Assembly: GCA_020626545.1 (NCBI GenBank)
Contig: JAHKZS010000129.1
Location: 1 to 16,557, forward strand
Reading direction: 5' to 3'
DNA from: a bacterium
Lineage (GTDB): Bacteria; Bacillota; Clostridia; Oscillospirales; Acutalibacteraceae
DNA length: 16,557 nt
Below are positions 1 to 5,895 of this stretch, in pieces; the stretch's first letter is position 1; every line of letters begins with the position of its first letter. The translations under genes were made by a program, and so were the position numbers. Below the pieces are notes generated by a model, which made no database searches, was not told where the DNA came from, and worked only from the letters and a program-made list of their open reading frames with translations.

Positions 1-921
1 AAGAATTCCCTTCTCGACAGAGAAGGCCTGAATATCAACGCTCCTAAAAATGCCCAGACTGTCGATAACGGCGAATATATTATCTATAAGGGCAACAAAT
101 ATAAGTACAACGATAATATAACAAGTATACTTTGTATGGGTGTCGATAAAAATACGCTTAATAACGTTGACGGAGATGTCGGAACAGGCGGAGACGCCGA
201 CTCAATATTTATAATTGCTATGGATTTATCCAACGGAAAGAGCAAACTTATAAATATTTCCCGTGATACTATGACCGAAATCGGAATCTATTCCCCGAAC
301 GGAAGCTATATCGGCGAGAAAAAAGCTCAGCTCGCGCTTGCGTATGCTTACGGAAACGGTCGTGAGACAAGCTGTCATAATGAGGTTGTAGCTGTAAGAC
401 AGCTTCTGTATAATATTCCGATTAACTCTTATCTTTCTCTTGATATGCAGGGAATAGGCGCTATAAATGACGCTATGGGAGGAATAACTGTTGTATCTCC
501 CGAAACTATAAGCGAGTTTAAAAAGGGTAAAACTTATACTCTTATGGGTAGTATGGCACAGTCTTATGTAAGAAGCCGTAGCCACGCTACAATACAAGGC
601 AACTCGCTTCGTATGGAACGTCAGAAAAGCTATATTGAAAGTTTTTCCTCGAGCTTATTTAACAAGACTAAATCCGACTTAATGACTCCTCTTAATATTT
701 ATAACGTAGCTTCTCCGTATGTATGTACCAATATAGACGCTAATAAAGTGTCTTATTTCTCGTATACCGCGGTTCGCGGAGGCTATAACGGTTTTGAGAT
801 TAAAACCGTACCAGGTAAAACTAAAGCCGGTAAAAAGTACGCCGAGTTCTATGTAGACGAGGATAAATGCTTCGAGATGTTCTTAGACGTCTATTACACC
901 AAAGTTGGTAAAGCTGAATAA
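1..921 (+). CDS. LCP (LytR-CpsA-Psr) family cell-wall polymer ligase, 5' truncated
   Basis: The frame is open from base 1, so the gene begins left of the window; 306 C-terminal residues are visible. LCP proteins are membrane-anchored, act outside the membrane, and transfer undecaprenyl-pyrophosphate-linked polymers (teichoic acid or capsule type) onto peptidoglycan. The visible part carries the LCP core. A strand ending in LCMGVD is followed by DSIFIIAMD and by NISRDTM, whose Arg-Asp pair (about residues 88-89 of the visible part) binds the lipid pyrophosphate. Then come the LSLDMQGIGAINDAMGGI segment and the YVRSR...RMERQ block with further basic ligand residues. The N-terminal membrane anchor must lie outside the window. 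The block usually reads like RxxDxxGDxxRxxRQ but here is SHATIQGNSLRMERQ, so the usual acidic residue is replaced. The exact polymer cannot be told. It faces the next gene tail to tail, with hairpins between. Confidence 0.9.
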   Translation, partial: KNSLLDREGLNINAPKNAQTVDNGEYIIYKGNKYKYNDNITSILCMGVDKNTLNNVDGDVGTGGDADSIFIIAMDLSNGKSKLINISRDTMTEIGIYSPNGSYIGEKKAQLALAYAYGNGRETSCHNEVVAVRQLLYNIPINSYLSLDMQGIGAINDAMGGITVVSPETISEFKKGKTYTLMGSMAQSYVRSRSHATIQGNSLRMERQKSYIESFSSSLFNKTKSDLMTPLNIYNVASPYVCTNIDANKVSYFSYTAVRGGYNGFEIKTVPGKTKAGKKYAEFYVDEDKCFEMFLDVYYTKVGKAE

Positions 922-936
922 TTATATAAGTTAAAT

Positions 937-967
937 AAGGCGGCTCAAATTGAAATTGAGCCGCCTT
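937..967 (+). terminator. Strong hairpin after the LCP gene, probable (bidirectional) terminator
   Basis: A perfect 12-bp stem (AAGGCGGCTCAA pairing with TTGAGCCGCCTT) encloses a 7-nt loop. It starts 16 nt after the LCP stop codon. Downstream on the plus strand the sequence is only moderately T-rich (GTTGCGATTTT). On the minus strand the stem is followed by ATTTAACTTAT. It lies between convergent genes, so it could stop transcription from both sides. Confidence 0.7.
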
Positions 968-991
968 GTTGCGATTTTACATCTATAACTT

Positions 992-1024
992 AGAGCCGGT
1001 TCAAAACAAGCTTGAACCGGCTCT
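992..1024 (+). terminator. Second strong hairpin in the convergent intergenic region
   Basis: A perfect 13-bp stem (AGAGCCGGTTCAA with TTGAACCGGCTCT) encloses the loop AACAAGC and is followed on the plus strand by TTAACCTTTTTAG. It is plausibly a backup terminator for the LCP gene. Its sequence resembles the hairpin in front of recG at 12869-12901, so it may belong to a dispersed hairpin family rather than being a plain terminator. Confidence 0.6.
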
Positions 1025-1103
1025 TTAACCTTTTTAGAATTTATAATTGATTGAATTCGTATACAAAGATTTATAATTGTAATCTTTGCGCCCGGACTGC
1101 GAT

Positions 1104-1844
1104 TTACTGATAATCAGCTACATTAGCCCAACGCATCAAGAGCTCCTGCTCCTCGGGAATACCCTTGACCGACTGAGAGGCCGCTACAATCGGCATCCAT
1201 AGCTGAACGAGCTGTTTAGCTGTGTCGGTTTTTGAGCAGTAAGTTTCTAAATACTTCTCAGCTAATTCTTCTTTATGGTTTAAGGTGAGCATAAGGTAAG
1301 TTCTCGCGGCGTCGGCAGCTCCGTTACCCTGAGTTACGTGAGCCCAGTCGATAACGTAAGCGTCGCCTACGGGCGTGATAATTACGTTACTCGGCACAAA
1401 GTCGCCGTGACAAACCTTGTTATGTTTCTTCATACTGTTAACCCTTGTATGAAGCTCATAGCGTGTAGTCGCGTCGAGATTAGTCGAGCTGATTTTTCTC
1501 TGCATTTTATCTCTTAAATCGGTTAAAAGGGGAGAGCGTTTCGATAAAATCTCAATCTGGATATCGACGAACTTGTTTATAAACTCGTCGGTCTTATCGG
1601 GATTTTCCTCGATAAGCTGAGCTAATGTCTTGCCCTCGATAAAGTCGCTGACGATAGCCCACTTGCCGTCGATTTTCTTAATCTCGTGAATTTTCGGCAT
1701 ATTGATTCCGATTTCCTCAACGCGCGCCTGATTTAAAGCCTCGTTTAAAACCTCTGCCTTTGAAAATTCCTCGTCGAAAACTTTAATCGCTAAGTTGCCG
1801 TCGCGGTAAATTTTCTTTCCTTTTGTCTCGTAAATAATGTCCAT
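1104..1844 (-). CDS. APH-fold phosphotransferase (aminoglycoside phosphotransferase/kinase superfamily), substrate unknown
   Basis: A 246-residue cytoplasmic kinase-like protein. A short N-lobe carries the ATP-site lysine (AIKVF, K21) and a hinge segment (SDFIEGKTLAQLI, from about residue 66). The catalytic loop is HGDFVPSN (H146, D148, N153), and the metal-binding Asp is in VIDWAH (D166), the DW form usual in small-molecule kinases of this superfamily. It is shorter than typical aminoglycoside phosphotransferases (about 260-300 residues), and nothing seen supports antibiotic resistance. Relatives include choline, sugar and other small-molecule kinases, so the substrate is left open. The start is supported by AAAGGAGG at 1859-1852, seven bases before ATG and overlapping the adhE stop codon. 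The gap to adhE is 13 nt, so co-transcription and probably translational coupling are expected. Confidence 0.8.
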   Translation of the reverse strand: MDIIYETKGKKIYRDGNLAIKVFDEEFSKAEVLNEALNQARVEEIGINMPKIHEIKKIDGKWAIVSDFIEGKTLAQLIEENPDKTDEFINKFVDIQIEILSKRSPLLTDLRDKMQRKISSTNLDATTRYELHTRVNSMKKHNKVCHGDFVPSNVIITPVGDAYVIDWAHVTQGNGAADAARTYLMLTLNHKEELAEKYLETYCSKTDTAKQLVQLWMPIVAASQSVKGIPEEQELLMRWANVADYQ

Positions 1845-1851
1845 AGCTAAG

Positions 1852-1859
1852 CCTCCTTT
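1852..1859 (-). promoter_or_regulatory. Ribosome binding site of the kinase gene overlapping the adhE stop codon
   Basis: On the minus strand the adhE stop TAA (1860-1858) runs straight into AAAGGAGG, a near-perfect Shine-Dalgarno sequence 7 nt from the kinase ATG. The overlap suggests that ribosomes ending adhE help initiate the kinase. Confidence 0.75.
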
Positions 1860-4476
1860 AACCCTTGTAATCCTTGCCGTAGTATGCCTTTAAGTACATT
1901 TCCTTTATCTCGCTCATAAGCGGATATCTCGGGTTAGCGCCTGTACACTGGTCGTCGAACGCCTGCTCGGTCATATCGTCGAGAGTATCGAGGAAGTACT
2001 TTTCGTCTACTCCGTAATCGCGGATTGTTTCTTTTATTCCGATACGAGCCTTGAGCTCGTTAATTGCTTTAATAAGGTTTTCTACGCTTTCGTCGTCGTC
2101 CTTGCCGCCGAAGCCTAAGTATTCGGCAACCTCAGCGTATCTGCGCTTGGTATGCGGATAAGCGTACTGAGAGAATGTTCCCATCTTAGTCGGTACCTCA
2201 GCCGAGTTGAATCGAATTACATACTCGAGCATAAGCGCGTTAGCGATACCGTGAGCGATATGGTGGAAAGCTCCGAGCTTATGAGCCATCGAGTGACATA
2301 CTCCGAGGAACGCGTTGGCGAACGCCATACCCGCCATAGTTGCCGCGTGGGCTACCTTCTCACGAGCGACAGGTTCGTTCATACCGTTGTCGTAGCAAGC
2401 GGGGAGATACTCGAATATAAGCTTTAAAGATTTAAGCGCTAAGCCGTCCGTAAAGTCTGTAGCAAGCATAGCGGCGTAAGCCTCGAGCGCGTGAGATACG
2501 GCGTCGATACCAGAAGCGGCTGTAAGTCCCTTAGGACCGCTCATCATTAAGTCAGCGTCTACAATCGCCATATCGGGCATTAACTCGTAGTCTGCGAGAG
2601 GATATTTAGTGCCGTCGCTTTCGTCGGTAATAACCGCGAAAGGAGTAACCTCGGAACCTGTACCCGAAGAAGTCGGGACGGCGATAAACATAGCCTTTTC
2701 GCCCATTTTCGGGAACTTGTATATTCTCTTTCTGATATCCGAGAAACGCATAGCCATATCGGCGAAATCAGCCTCGGGATGTTCGTAGAGAACCCACATA
2801 ATCTTACCCGCGTCCATAGCAGAGCCGCCGCCGAGCGCGATAATTACATCGGGATTAAACGCCGACATAGCCTTAGCGCCTTCCTTGGCGGAAGCGAGGG
2901 TCGGGTCGGGCTGAACGTCGAAGAACGTTGTATGTGTAATTCCCATTTTATCGAGTTCATCCGTTATACATTTAGTATAGCCGTTGTTGTATAAGAACTG
3001 GTCGGTTACGATGAACGCCTTTTTCTTATCGAGGTCTTCTTTAAGTTCTTTTAAGGCTACGGGTAAACAGCCTTTCTTTATATAAACCTTTTCGGGAGCT
3101 TTAAACCAAAGCATATTTTCTCTCCTCTCGGCGACAGTTTTAATGTTGAGTAAATGTTTACAACCTACGTTTTCGCTTACTGAGTTGCCGCCCCAAGAGC
3201 CGCATCCGAGCGTAAGCGACGGGTTTAAGTCGAAGTTGTAAAGATCGCCGATGCCGCCGTGCGAGGACGGAGTATTAACGAGGATTCTGCAGGTTTTCAT
3301 TCTCGCCGCGAATTCGTCGAGCTTATCTTTCTCGGTAACCGCGTTTAAGTAAATCGAGGAGGTGTGGCCGTAACCGCCGTCGGCGATAAGTCTTTCGGCT
3401 TTATTTAAAGCGTCCTCGAAGTTTTCCGATTTATACATAGCGAGTACGGGGGAGAGCTTCTCGTGAGCGAATTCCTCGGAAAGTTCTACCGATTCAACCT
3501 CGCCGATAAGAATCTTTGTGGTTTCGGGAACCTTAACGCCCGCTAATTTAGCGATTGTGTAAGCCGACTGACCTACGATTTTAGCGTTAAGAGCGCCGTT
3601 TATGATAATAGTCTTACGAACTTTGTCGATTTCGTCAGCTTTAAGGATGTGGCATCCTCTGTCCTTAAACTCCTTCTTAACCTTAGCGTAAATGCTCTTG
3701 TCTACGATAACGCTTTGTTCGGAAGCGCAAATCATACCGTTGTCGAAAGTCTTAGAGTGAATAACCGAGTTAACGGCGAGAAGAATATCGGCTGTTGAGT
3801 CGATAATAGCAGGAGTGTTACCCGCGCCTACGCCGAGAGCGGGTTTGCCTGACGAGTAAGCCGCCTTAACCATTCCCGGACCGCCTGTAGCGAGGATAGT
3901 ATCCGCTTCGCTCATAACGAGGTTAGTCATCTCGAGCGACGGAATGTCAATCCAAGAAATAATATCTTCGGGAGCGCCAGCTTCTACCGCGGCCTCTAAA
4001 ACTACCTTAGCCGCCTCGATTGTGCTTTTCTTAGCGCGCGGGTGAGGGGAGATAATGATACCGTTTCTTGTTTTAAGAGCGATTAAGCACTTGAAAATCG
4101 CGGTCGATGTCGGGTTAGTAGTCGGGATAACCGCCGCGATAACACCTATCGGCTCAACAATTCTCTTAGTTCCCATCGAGGGATTTTCGTCGATAACGCC
4201 GCAGGTTTTAGCGTCGCGGTATTTATTATAGATTTCCTCCGAGGCGAAATGGTTTTTAATAACCTTGTCCTCGACAATTCCCATACCCGTTTCCTCTACA
4301 GCGAGTTTAGCGAGCGGAATTCTCTGTTTATTAGCTGCCGTAGCGGCGGCGAGGAAAATCTTGTCTACCTGTTCCTGAGTAAACTTAGCGTACTCAGCCT
4401 GAGCTTCTTTAACTCTCTTTAAAGCTTTCTCAAGCGACGGTACATCGTCTACAATCGGATATTTTTTAGTACTCAT
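1858..4476 (-). CDS. adhE: Bifunctional acetaldehyde-CoA / iron-dependent alcohol dehydrogenase
   Basis: At 872 residues this is full length for AdhE, the cytoplasmic spirosome-forming enzyme that reduces acetyl-CoA to acetaldehyde and then ethanol with two NADH. The N-terminal CoA-acylating aldehyde dehydrogenase domain (about 1-440) shows a motif with VIPTTNPTST and the catalytic Cys250 in NGMICASEQ. A linker near 450-480 (WFKAPEKVYIKKG) leads into the C-terminal Fe-ADH domain. That domain has GGGSAMD (549-555) for NAD and iron ligands D658, H662, H728 and H742, which align with D653, H657, H723 and H737 of the E. coli enzyme. All key residues are intact. The start is supported by GGAGG at 4486-4482, five bases before ATG. 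It lies 15 nt after the lipoprotein gene and 13 nt before the kinase gene, so it seems to be the middle gene of an operon. An additional internal promoter within the upstream gene cannot be excluded. Confidence 0.97.
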   Translation of the reverse strand: MSTKKYPIVDDVPSLEKALKRVKEAQAEYAKFTQEQVDKIFLAAATAANKQRIPLAKLAVEETGMGIVEDKVIKNHFASEEIYNKYRDAKTCGVIDENPSMGTKRIVEPIGVIAAVIPTTNPTSTAIFKCLIALKTRNGIIISPHPRAKKSTIEAAKVVLEAAVEAGAPEDIISWIDIPSLEMTNLVMSEADTILATGGPGMVKAAYSSGKPALGVGAGNTPAIIDSTADILLAVNSVIHSKTFDNGMICASEQSVIVDKSIYAKVKKEFKDRGCHILKADEIDKVRKTIIINGALNAKIVGQSAYTIAKLAGVKVPETTKILIGEVESVELSEEFAHEKLSPVLAMYKSENFEDALNKAERLIADGGYGHTSSIYLNAVTEKDKLDEFAARMKTCRILVNTPSSHGGIGDLYNFDLNPSLTLGCGSWGGNSVSENVGCKHLLNIKTVAERRENMLWFKAPEKVYIKKGCLPVALKELKEDLDKKKAFIVTDQFLYNNGYTKCITDELDKMGITHTTFFDVQPDPTLASAKEGAKAMSAFNPDVIIALGGGSAMDAGKIMWVLYEHPEADFADMAMRFSDIRKRIYKFPKMGEKAMFIAVPTSSGTGSEVTPFAVITDESDGTKYPLADYELMPDMAIVDADLMMSGPKGLTAASGIDAVSHALEAYAAMLATDFTDGLALKSLKLIFEYLPACYDNGMNEPVAREKVAHAATMAGMAFANAFLGVCHSMAHKLGAFHHIAHGIANALMLEYVIRFNSAEVPTKMGTFSQYAYPHTKRRYAEVAEYLGFGGKDDDESVENLIKAINELKARIGIKETIRDYGVDEKYFLDTLDDMTEQAFDDQCTGANPRYPLMSEIKEMYLKAYYGKDYKG

Positions 4477-4491
4477 ATTGACCTCCGTACT

Positions 4492-5193
4492 TTATTTTAC
4501 TTTATATTCTATATTTTTATCTTTAGCGAATTTAATTGCTTTCGAGTTTTTCGGCGCGGTGATTATTACGTCGATAGATCGGTTAAACGCTGTGTCCGCG
4601 ATTTTAGTATCTGCTGAATTAAACTTAGCGCTCTTTAAGTATTTACACTCGGCGAAAGCGTATTCGTCAACCTTCTTAACCGACTTCGGAATGGTAATTT
4701 CTCTAAGCCCCGACGCGTCGAAGCTGTACATCCCGAGTGTTTTAAGCTTTTTAGGAAGCTTAATCTCCTTTAGCTTAATACAACTCGCGAACGCGTTTGT
4801 GCCGATAGACTTAACGCTGTCGGGTAAAACGACTTTTTCAAGCTTTCTCGAGAAGGCGAACGCGTAATCGTCGATTTTAGTTACCGTATCGGGAACGGTA
4901 ACGCTCTTAATCTTAGCCATCTTAAATGAGCTTCTGCCGACTGTTGTAACTTTTTTGCCCTTATATTTCGACGGAATTTTTATATCGGTTTTACTGCCTT
5001 TAAACGTCGAGATAGTGAGCTTACCGTCTTTATCAACATTATATCCAATACCGTTTTCGTCCTTGTATTTAGGTTCGGTAGCTTTGATTGTGGAAATGCT
5101 CTTTGTATTTCCACCCGAACAGCCCGAAAATACAGCCGAAAACATCAATATCGCCGCCAGAGAAGCGGTCAGCTTCTTGCTTAATTTATTCAT
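4492..5193 (-). CDS. Secreted lipoprotein with BspA-type leucine-rich repeats (LRR_5)
   Basis: A 233-residue protein with a lipoprotein signal peptide: a basic start (MNKLSKK), a hydrophobic core, and a lipobox ending FSGC with lipidated Cys25, followed by a Ser/Gly/Asn linker. About four to five BspA-like repeats follow, of the form SF..A.IKSVTVPDTVTKI and AFA.C.KLKEIKLPKKLKTL, each about 23 residues. Such repeats form a solenoid used for surface binding or scaffolding; the ligand is unknown. The longest open frame starts at 5202, but that ATG directly abuts the AAAGG Shine-Dalgarno at 5207-5203. The ATG at 5193 has proper spacing (9 nt) and gives a normal signal peptide, so 5193 is chosen. 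The gene ends 15 nt before adhE. No enzyme domain is visible. Confidence 0.85.
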   Translation of the reverse strand: MNKLSKKLTASLAAILMFSAVFSGCSGGNTKSISTIKATEPKYKDENGIGYNVDKDGKLTISTFKGSKTDIKIPSKYKGKKVTTVGRSSFKMAKIKSVTVPDTVTKIDDYAFAFSRKLEKVVLPDSVKSIGTNAFASCIKLKEIKLPKKLKTLGMYSFDASGLREITIPKSVKKVDEYAFAECKYLKSAKFNSADTKIADTAFNRSIDVIITAPKNSKAIKFAKDKNIEYKVK

Positions 5194-5214
5194 TTTTATC
5201 ATCCTTTAACCTTT

Positions 5215-5243
5215 AGAATATCATATTGTTAAAAATATGTCAA
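5215..5243 (-). promoter_or_regulatory. Candidate sigma-A promoter of the lipoprotein-adhE-kinase set
   Basis: On the minus strand a perfect -35 box TTGACA (5243-5238) is followed after 17 nt by TATTCT (5220-5215), four of six matches to TATAAT. Transcription would begin near 5208, leaving a leader of only about 15 nt before the ATG at 5193, which is short but still includes the AAAGG ribosome site. AT-rich TATAAT-like stretches further upstream (about 5260-5278) lack a good -35 box but are an alternative. Confidence 0.45.
5226..5243 (-). promoter_or_regulatory. Rex-like operator overlapping the -35 box
   Basis: Read on the minus strand the 18 bases are TTGACATATTTTTAACAA. The clostridial Rex consensus is TTGTTAA-N4-TTAACAA. 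The right half-site is perfect, the left matches 4 of 7 positions, and the 4-nt spacer is exact, giving 11 of 14 consensus matches. Rex is the NADH-sensing repressor whose classic targets include adhE, and adhE is the second gene of the transcription unit starting here. The site covers the -35 hexamer, as expected of a repressor. The match is imperfect and the region is AT-rich, so chance is possible. Confidence 0.4.
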
Positions 5244-5315
5244 TCTAAACCTTTTATACATTATATATTATATAAAAACTATGCCGCTTTATAATTACAT
5301 ATAGGAATAAATAAG

Positions 5316-5345
5316 AAAACTGCCCCGAAATAGAGGCAGTTTTTT
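5316..5345 (-). terminator. Intrinsic terminator after the PAP2 gene
   Basis: On the minus strand, 7 nt past the PAP2 stop codon, a 9-bp stem (AAAACTGCC with GGCAGTTTT) with a 10-nt loop runs into TTTTCTTATTTA. It ends the ylbJ-asparagine synthetase-PAP2 transcription unit and insulates the lipoprotein promoter just downstream. The plus-strand side also has a T-run, but no plus-strand gene reaches it. Confidence 0.75.
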
Positions 5346-5352
5346 AGCTGTT

Positions 5353-5859
5353 TTAGATTAATAGTCCCAATAAAGCGAGAAGTATCGCGAAAACCGCTCC
5401 CGCCGTTACGTCGCTAATATAATGAACGCCGGCTATAACTCTGGACGCGCACATTATTACGCCGATAATCAGTAGAGTTACTCCGACTGCCGTGCTGAAC
5501 GTAAAGCTCGCCATCGCGATTGAAAATATACTCGCGCTGTGACGGCTCGGGAAGCTTTTCCCGACAGTATCTTTAGGGAACAGCGGAGTAATGTCCATCG
5601 ACTCGTACGGTCTGGGCTTATTGATTAATATTCTCAGAGCCGTAACGCTTAGAAACGTTACCGCGGGTATAACCAGCGTGTTTATGAAATCCTCAACGTT
5701 ACCGAATTTTACCATACAGTAAAACGTGTTCAGCAAAAGCAGGGGATAGAGCAGATAAATCAATATCGGCAGGTATTTGTATATAATTCTTAAAAAGATA
5801 AATGCTTTATCGTGAGTCCGAAAATATCCGTTTATTTTATTAAGTCTTTCTTCTGTCAT
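5353..5859 (-). CDS. PAP2-family membrane phosphatase
   Basis: A 168-residue integral membrane protein with about five hydrophobic segments and the complete three-part phosphatidic-acid-phosphatase signature: K81-P-R83-P84, then P104-S-R-H107 (the PSRH form of PSGH), then S139-R140...H146...D150. The His residues give the phospho-histidine nucleophile chemistry on the outer membrane face. Family members dephosphorylate undecaprenyl pyrophosphate, phosphatidylglycerophosphate or related lipid phosphates; which one cannot be decided. Length is normal for small bacterial PAP2 proteins. It is the last gene of the ylbJ-asparagine synthetase unit, 36 nt after the synthetase stop. Its ribosome site (GGTGG) lies in a 6-bp hairpin just before the ATG. 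Confidence 0.88.
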   Translation of the reverse strand: MTEERLNKINGYFRTHDKAFIFLRIIYKYLPILIYLLYPLLLLNTFYCMVKFGNVEDFINTLVIPAVTFLSVTALRILINKPRPYESMDITPLFPKDTVGKSFPSRHSASIFSIAMASFTFSTAVGVTLLIIGVIMCASRVIAGVHYISDVTAGAVFAILLALLGLLI

Positions 5860-5895
5860 ATGACCACCGAGGTCATTTTAACATACTTGCGCCTT

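Noticed and set aside
1064..1088. 8-bp hairpin CAAAGATT/AATCTTTG just after the kinase stop codon
   Set aside because: AT-rich short stem without a following T-run on the minus strand; too weak to call a terminator.
1104..1844. Antibiotic-resistance gene (aminoglycoside phosphotransferase)
   Set aside because: Only the general APH fold is shown; the protein is short, in a metabolic operon, and no mobile element is near.
4478..4867. 129-codon plus-strand open frame antisense to the lipoprotein
   Set aside because: It is a shadow of the minus-strand gene, with no ribosome site or recognisable domain; the lipobox and LRR repeats on the minus strand are decisive.
5194..5202. Upstream ATG of the LRR lipoprotein at 5202
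   Set aside because: The AAAGG ribosome site abuts this ATG with no spacing, whereas ATG 5193 is correctly placed.
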